From contig NZ_JOEI01000027.1 of NCBI RefSeq assembly GCF_000718095.1, forward strand, positions 62,001 to 126,000: a stretch of DNA of 64,000 nt. The letters run 5' to 3'. Made by a program: the position numbers and the translations under genes. Shown here one piece after another: positions 59,982 through 64,000 of the stretch (within the stretch, counting starts at the first letter, position 1; every line of letters starts with the position of its first letter). Source of the DNA: Streptomyces scopuliridis RB72 (GTDB lineage: Bacteria > Actinomycetota > Actinomycetes > Streptomycetales > Streptomycetaceae). The notes beneath the pieces were generated by a model. It worked only from the letters and a program-made list of their open reading frames with translations, searched no databases and was not told where the DNA came from.

Positions 59982-61424
59982 TAGTGCTTGGTCAGGTTCA
60001 CTCGCTGGTGGCGTGTCCGGTTGAGGGGCTGTGTCGTTGACCGGTATGTGACACCTCAGGAACTGGATGAAGTCCGTTGCCGTCTGGAGGACTTCGCGGC
60101 GGATGTGTTCGAGCCGTTCGCGCGGGCGGATCAGCGTCGGTGGGGCGGGGTCTATCTGCGGGGACTGCTCCTGGACGGGCAGCGGAAATCGGTGGAGCCG
60201 ATGGCCGCCCGGCTGGGTGAGGACGGCAACCGCCAGGCCCTGGCGCACTTCATCACCACCAGCCCGTGGGATCCGGCGCATGTGCGAGCGCGACTCGCAT
60301 GGAAGATGGCCGCAGCGATCAAACCGATCGTGCTGGTCATCGATGACACAGGGTTCCTCAAGGACGGCGACGCGTCGGCTTGTGTGTCGCGGCAGTACAC
60401 CGGCACCGCCGGCAAGGTGACCAACTGCCAGGCGGGCGTGTCCTTGCACCTGGCCTCGGACACCGCCTCAGCGGCGATCGACTGGCGTTTGTTCCTCCCC
60501 AAGAGCTGGGACCCGGCCTCGCCGCAGGCCGATCCCGCCAAGGTGGCCCGCCGTCAGCGGTGCGGCATTCCGCCGGACGTGGGTCATGTCGAGAAGTGGC
60601 AGCTGGCCCTGGACATGATCGACGAAACTCGGTCCTGGGGCGTCGATGTCCCCCTCGCGGTGGCCGACGGCGGTTATGGAGACACCGCGGCCTTCCGGCT
60701 CGGCCTTCAGACACGCGGGCTGCACTACGTCGTGGGCAGTTCGACCACCCTCACCGCCCACCCGCACGACGCGACACCGCACACCCCGCCCCACGGCGGC
60801 CGCGGGCGTCGGCCCCAGCCTGCATACCCCGAGGCGGCGAAGAGCGTGAAAGAGCTGGTCATCGCCGCCGGGAAGCAGGCGGCCCGGCCCGTGCAGTGGC
60901 GGGAGGGCTCCCGCCGGGGCACCGGCCGCAGCGGGGTCAAGCGCATGTACTCGCGGTTCGTGGCACTGCGGATCCGGCCCGCCGGACGCGAGATCCGCAA
61001 AGCCGTCGACGGCCCGGAACTGCCCGAACGCTGGCTGCTGGCCGAATGGCCCGCCACCGAGCCGGAGCCGGTGCAGTTCTGGCTCTCCAACCTGCCCGAC
61101 GACACCCCGCTCACCACCCTCGTGCGGCTGGCCAAGCTCCGCTGGCGCATCGAGCACGACTACCGCGAGATGAAACAGGCCCTGGGCCTGGCCCACTTCG
61201 AGGGCCGCACCTTCAACGGCTGGCACCACCACGTCACCCTCGTCTCCGCCGCCCACGCCTTCTGCACACTCCAGCGACTGGCCCAGACCCCAAAAGAAAC
61301 GGCGTCGGCCTGACCCTCTACCAGGTCGTCCGCGAGATGCAGTTCCTCCTCGCCGTCTGGACCGGCGCCTGCCCCACCTGTCACCGCAACATACCCACGG
61401 CGATACCAACCTGACCAAGCACTA
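59982..61424 (+). mobile_element. IS701 family insertion sequence
   Basis: The element is 1443 bp long. TAGTGCTTGGTCAGGTT (59982-59998) and its exact reverse complement AACCTGACCAAGCACTA (61408-61424) are the 17-bp terminal inverted repeats. CTAG stands at both outer edges (59978-59981 and 61425-61428) as the 4-bp target duplication, fitting the YTAR target of this family. It interrupts the remains of an alcohol dehydrogenase gene and abuts a MITE. Confidence 0.93.
60048..61313 (+). CDS. IS701 family transposase
   Basis: This DDE transposase of about 421 aa has IKPIVLVIDDTGFLKDGDAS (first Asp), PLAVADGGYGDTAAFRLGL (second Asp), and KLRWRIEHDYREMKQALGLA with the Glu. The N-terminal part (RLEDFAADVFEPFARADQRR) is typical of the family. 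The GTG at 60048 is a reasonable start. The zero frame stops at 61313. At 61289-61295 the heptamer CCCAAAA is in the correct register (C CCA AAA) for a -1 ribosomal shift, which would continue into LTLYQVVREMQFLLAVWTGA and end at 61414. That extension looks like the normal family C-terminus. Confidence 0.93.
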   Translation: MTPQELDEVRCRLEDFAADVFEPFARADQRRWGGVYLRGLLLDGQRKSVEPMAARLGEDGNRQALAHFITTSPWDPAHVRARLAWKMAAAIKPIVLVIDDTGFLKDGDASACVSRQYTGTAGKVTNCQAGVSLHLASDTASAAIDWRLFLPKSWDPASPQADPAKVARRQRCGIPPDVGHVEKWQLALDMIDETRSWGVDVPLAVADGGYGDTAAFRLGLQTRGLHYVVGSSTTLTAHPHDATPHTPPHGGRGRRPQPAYPEAAKSVKELVIAAGKQAARPVQWREGSRRGTGRSGVKRMYSRFVALRIRPAGREIRKAVDGPELPERWLLAEWPATEPEPVQFWLSNLPDDTPLTTLVRLAKLRWRIEHDYREMKQALGLAHFEGRTFNGWHHHVTLVSAAHAFCTLQRLAQTPKETASA

Positions 61425-61427
61425 CTA

Positions 61428-61600
61428 GGCGTGTTTCGGAAGTAGCGCCGTCCGCCCGAAGGGCGGGGCCGACGGCGTCTGGTGCGTGCGATCGCAAGGC
61501 GGAGGATCGTGCTCGTACTGGACGTACTTGGACGACTCCGACAACGCGGCGAGCGTGCGTGCCAGGCGTCGTCGGCCAGGCGGGACTTCCGAAACACGCC
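61428..61600. mobile_element. MITE-like element with 16-bp terminal inverted repeats
   Basis: GGCGTGTTTCGGAAGT (61428-61443) and ACTTCCGAAACACGCC (61585-61600) are exact inverted copies bounding 173 bp with no coding capacity. CTAG flanks both sides (61425-61428, 61601-61604). The ends resemble those of IS5-type elements common in Streptomyces (from memory), so it is probably moved by a transposase elsewhere. The IS701 element sits directly at its left edge. Confidence 0.85.
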
Positions 61601-61660
61601 CTAGATCCCGGCGATCTCCAGCGGGGCTCCCACGGCGGGCAGGATGGCGGCGCGGACCAC
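61601..61660 (-). pseudogene. 5' remnant of a zinc-type alcohol dehydrogenase gene
   Basis: The minus strand from GTG 61660 reads VVRAAILPAVGAPLEIAGI and then TAG supplied by the MITE edge. This is the start of Zn-dependent alcohol dehydrogenases. It lies 19 bp downstream of the aldehyde dehydrogenase stop, so the original operon coupled an aldehyde and an alcohol dehydrogenase. The gene ends here; its C-terminus is at 59817-59942. Confidence 0.85.
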
Positions 61661-61679
61661 GAGCGTTTCTTCTCCCGGC

Positions 61680-63092
61680 TCAGAACTGGAGTGATTTGGT
61701 CTGAAGGTACTCGGCGAGCCCGTGCGCGCCGAGTTCACGGCCCACCCCGGACCGCTTGTAGCCGCCGAACGGCGCGAGCGGGTTGAAGCGGCCTCCGTTG
61801 ATGTCGACCTGTCCGGTGTCCATCCGGCGTGCGAAGGCGACGGCCTCGCTCTCCTCGCCGGCCCAGACCGCGCCCGCGAGGCCGTAGACCGTGCCGTTGG
61901 CGATCCGGAGGGCGTCCTCCTCGTCCTCGTACCGCAGGAGGGAGAGGACAGGGCCGAAGATCTCCTCCTGGGCGATGGTCATCCCGGGGGTGACCTCGGC
62001 GAAGACGGTCGGCGCGACGTAGTGGCCGGTGGGGTGCGGGGCCTCGGGGCCGCCGGCGACCAGCTTGGCGCCCTCCGCCATGCCCCGCTCGATATAGCCG
62101 CGTACCCGCGCGCGCTGCTTCTCGTTGACGAGCGGGCCGAGCCGGCTCGCGCTGTCGAGCGGGTCGCCCGGGACGTACTTGGCGGCGGCGGTCCTCGCCA
62201 GCTCCACCGCCTCGTCGTACTGGTCGGTGTGGACCAGCATCCGCGTCCAGGCGCTGCACGTCTGGCCGGAGTTGGTCATGACATTGGCGACGCCGACACT
62301 GACGGCCTTGGCCAGATCGGCGCTCGGCAGGATCACATTGGCGGACTTGCCGCCCAGTTCGAGGGCGACGCGTTTGACAGCGGCTCCGGCGGTGGCGCCG
62401 ATCAGTCTGCCGACCGCGGTGGAGCCGGTGAAGGAGACGAGATCGACGTCCTCGTGCTCGGCGAGGGCCTGGCCCGCGACCGGTCCGAGACCGGTGACCA
62501 GGTTGAACACTCCGGCGGGCAGGCCCACTTCATGGACCAGCCCGGCGAAGAGCCGCGCGGTCAGCGGGGTGTCCTCGGCGGGTTTGACGACGATCGTGCA
62601 GCCCGCCGCCAGGGCCGGGCCCGCCTTGGCCACGATCTGGTGCAGCGGATAGTTCCACGGCGTGATCGCGCCGACGACGCCCACCGGCTCCAGCAGCACG
62701 GTGGAGTTGCCGATCCGCTCCTCGAAGGCGTACGTGGCGGCCAGCTCGGCGAACGAACCGGCGACCGCGATCGGCGCCCCGGCGTGCACCTTCCTGGACA
62801 GCGCGAGGGGCGCGCCCAGTTCGGCGGTGACGGTCGCGGCGATCTCGTCCTGACGGGCCGTCATGGCGTCGCGCAGAGCGGTGAGGTACGCCGCGCGCTC
62901 GGCGGGCGGGGTGGCGGCCCAGGCGGGGAAGGCGGCCCGTGCCGCGCGTACGGCGGCGTCCACGTCCTCCGCCGTACCGGCCGGGACGGTCGCGATGACC
63001 TGCTCGTCGGCCGGGTTCACCACGGTGATCGTGTCCGTCCCCGCCGCGGGCCGCCACTCGCCGCCGATGTACATCCCGTCGTATGCCTTCAT
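61680..63092 (-). CDS. Aldehyde dehydrogenase family protein
   Basis: This NAD(P)-dependent aldehyde dehydrogenase of 470 aa has GVVGAITPWNYPLHQIVAKA, VSFTGSTAVGRLIGATA, the general base Glu in ALELGGKSANVIL, the nucleophile Cys in MTNSGQTCSAWTRM, and EEIFGPVLSLLRY. It starts MKAYDGMYIGGEWRPAAG. The ATG at 63090-63092 follows GGAAGGA by 6 nt; an ATG two codons earlier is too close to that site. The gene that followed it in the operon, an alcohol dehydrogenase, has been destroyed by an IS and a MITE, so the pathway may now be incomplete. Confidence 0.93.
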   Translation of the reverse strand: MKAYDGMYIGGEWRPAAGTDTITVVNPADEQVIATVPAGTAEDVDAAVRAARAAFPAWAATPPAERAAYLTALRDAMTARQDEIAATVTAELGAPLALSRKVHAGAPIAVAGSFAELAATYAFEERIGNSTVLLEPVGVVGAITPWNYPLHQIVAKAGPALAAGCTIVVKPAEDTPLTARLFAGLVHEVGLPAGVFNLVTGLGPVAGQALAEHEDVDLVSFTGSTAVGRLIGATAGAAVKRVALELGGKSANVILPSADLAKAVSVGVANVMTNSGQTCSAWTRMLVHTDQYDEAVELARTAAAKYVPGDPLDSASRLGPLVNEKQRARVRGYIERGMAEGAKLVAGGPEAPHPTGHYVAPTVFAEVTPGMTIAQEEIFGPVLSLLRYEDEEDALRIANGTVYGLAGAVWAGEESEAVAFARRMDTGQVDINGGRFNPLAPFGGYKRSGVGRELGAHGLAEYLQTKSLQF

Positions 63093-63230
63093 CGCCATTC
63101 CTTCCGGGCCCGACCTCGCGCCGGGAGTGCTCGACCTCACTCCTAAACTAACGGTGCGAGTTTTACGGCGCCAGGTCAGCAGGGCGCCCCGGGGCGTGGG
63201 GCGTCAGGGTGCCCCGGGGGCGTGGTGGCG

Positions 63231-64000
63231 TCACATGTCCACCAGTCCCGGCATGTCCCTCGGCGCCGGGCAGATCCTGCGGCCGTAGTCGTCGAACACA
63301 TAGAGATGGGCGAGATCGACGAGCAGCGGCACCTGCGCGCCCGTCCGCAGCCGCATGTCGGGGCCGGTACGGACGACCAGATCGCTGGCCGAGATGGCGG
63401 GGCGCTCCGGGCTGTACGTGGCCGCGCGCTGCGGTTCCGGGTCGTCGAGCACCACGACCGGTCCGCTGACCCGGCCGCGCGTGCGCTCCTTGAGCCGCTC
63501 CAGCACGCCGGGGCCGCTCCTGCCGCGCCGCCGCGTGGGCGACTTGGGCCGGGGGGATTCGAGATCGGCCACCACCGCCGGCCGGGAGCCGATGTTGAGA
63601 TGCACCAGCGCCTCATGGCCCTGGTACTCCATGTGCTCGACAATGCCGCTCAGCGCCACCTCACCGGGGCGGGCCTGGCTCGGCGCGGCGATACGGGCCG
63701 CCTCGGAGCGCAGCCCGACGATGATCTGCCTGCCCTGCTGGATACGGAGCAACTGGTGGTCGGAGCTGAGGGGTTCGGGCAGCGGGAGGCGCTGTCTGCC
63801 GAGATCGATGGACATCCGTCCGTCCAGTGGCGCGAACACCACGGCCTGGAGCAGATTGATCCGGGGGGTACCGATGAACGCGGCCACGAACACGTTCTCC
63901 GGCAGCGCGTACACCTCGCGCGGCGCGCTCACCTGCTGGAGCACTCCGCCGCGCATCACCGCCACGCGGTCGCCGAGCGACATCGCCTCGGCCTGATCGT
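63231..64000 (-). CDS. Sugar ABC transporter ATP-binding protein, MalK/UgpC type (C-terminal part)
   Basis: The gene enters from the right edge at the H-loop; the first visible residues are DQAEAMSLGDRVAVMRGGVL after an expected His. The region then reads APREVYALPENVFVAAFIGT followed by PRINLL, typical of MalK/UgpC ATPases, and a C-terminal OB-like regulatory domain with VGLRSEA, GIVEHMEYQGHEALVHL and TGAQVPLLVDLAHLYVFDDY. A basic linker (RPKSPTRRRGRSG) is inserted in the domain and is unusual. The Walker motifs lie beyond the window. The 138 bp to the aldehyde dehydrogenase contain AAACT (63145-63149) and AGTTT (63159-63163) as a small inverted repeat. Confidence 0.9.
   Translation of the reverse strand, partial: DQAEAMSLGDRVAVMRGGVLQQVSAPREVYALPENVFVAAFIGTPRINLLQAVVFAPLDGRMSIDLGRQRLPLPEPLSSDHQLLRIQQGRQIIVGLRSEAARIAAPSQARPGEVALSGIVEHMEYQGHEALVHLNIGSRPAVVADLESPRPKSPTRRRGRSGPGVLERLKERTRGRVSGPVVVLDDPEPQRAATYSPERPAISASDLVVRTGPDMRLRTGAQVPLLVDLAHLYVFDDYGRRICPAPRDMPGLVDM

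Overview
The window has the features of a Streptomyces chromosome. It has very high G+C, frequent GTG starts, long antisense shadow frames, two chaplin genes, mycothiol genes (mshC and a mycothiol-dependent formaldehyde dehydrogenase), PAC2, DUF3090 and DUF5703 proteins, and an F420-type luciferase-like enzyme. No plasmid, phage or CRISPR signature is visible. The species cannot be named from sequence reading alone.

Layout. 1-3318 (minus): a sugar acid and ABC uptake operon (L-fuconate dehydratase, SDR, lipoprotein, start of the ATPase) behind a perfect inverted-repeat operator. 3570-18678: a conserved block with PAC2, mshC, the SCO1664-like and DUF3090 pair, a histidine phosphatase, corA, a ferritin-like protein, an LLM enzyme, an aldo/keto reductase coupled to a RecD-like protein with a lost Walker A, DUF5703, a long and a short chaplin, and an M20 peptidase. 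18936-19023: tRNA-Leu(GAG). 19077-28424: a more accessory stretch with pyrophosphatase, a PAS protein, a glycerophosphotransferase-like gene split by a 13-copy heptanucleotide repeat, a convergent NB-ARC/TPR (NLR-like) protein, a DMT transporter and two tandem P450s. 28465-41327: pseudouridine synthase, formaldehyde detoxification (dehydrogenase and MBL hydrolase), the gntR / gntK-gntP gluconate locus, a molybdenum oxidoreductase with its cytochrome b, an APC permease, an FAD dehydrogenase, a NUDIX hydrolase and two small membrane proteins. 41433-58816: catabolic and regulatory genes. These include an APH-like kinase with an acyl-CoA dehydrogenase, SDR and TetR genes, a NamZ-like muramidase, a penicillin acylase, soxR, a MaoC hydratase with its TetR, and further regulators. 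58849-64000: a DMT transporter, then an alcohol dehydrogenase gene destroyed by an IS701 element and a MITE, an aldehyde dehydrogenase, and the end of a sugar ABC ATPase.

How the parts work together. Three repeated or palindromic operators tie genes into small regulons. A 16-bp site occurs before both the MaoC gene and its TetR. A related CCGAC/GTCGG site occurs before both the kinase/ACAD operon and the SDR-TetR operon. A perfect inverted repeat stands before the fuconate operon. Sugar and sugar-acid use (fuconate, gluconate), mycothiol chemistry and short-chain acyl catabolism are the main metabolic themes.

The strongest candidate for something undescribed is at 20.3-24.7 kb. Thirteen perfect copies of CCGCGAG lie inside the 5' coding part of a surface-polymer-transferase-like gene and hold it out of frame. 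Twelve or fifteen copies would restore it, so this looks like a contingency (phase-variation) switch. Directly convergent with it is an NLR-like protein with a glycine-rich, amyloid-motif-like linker.
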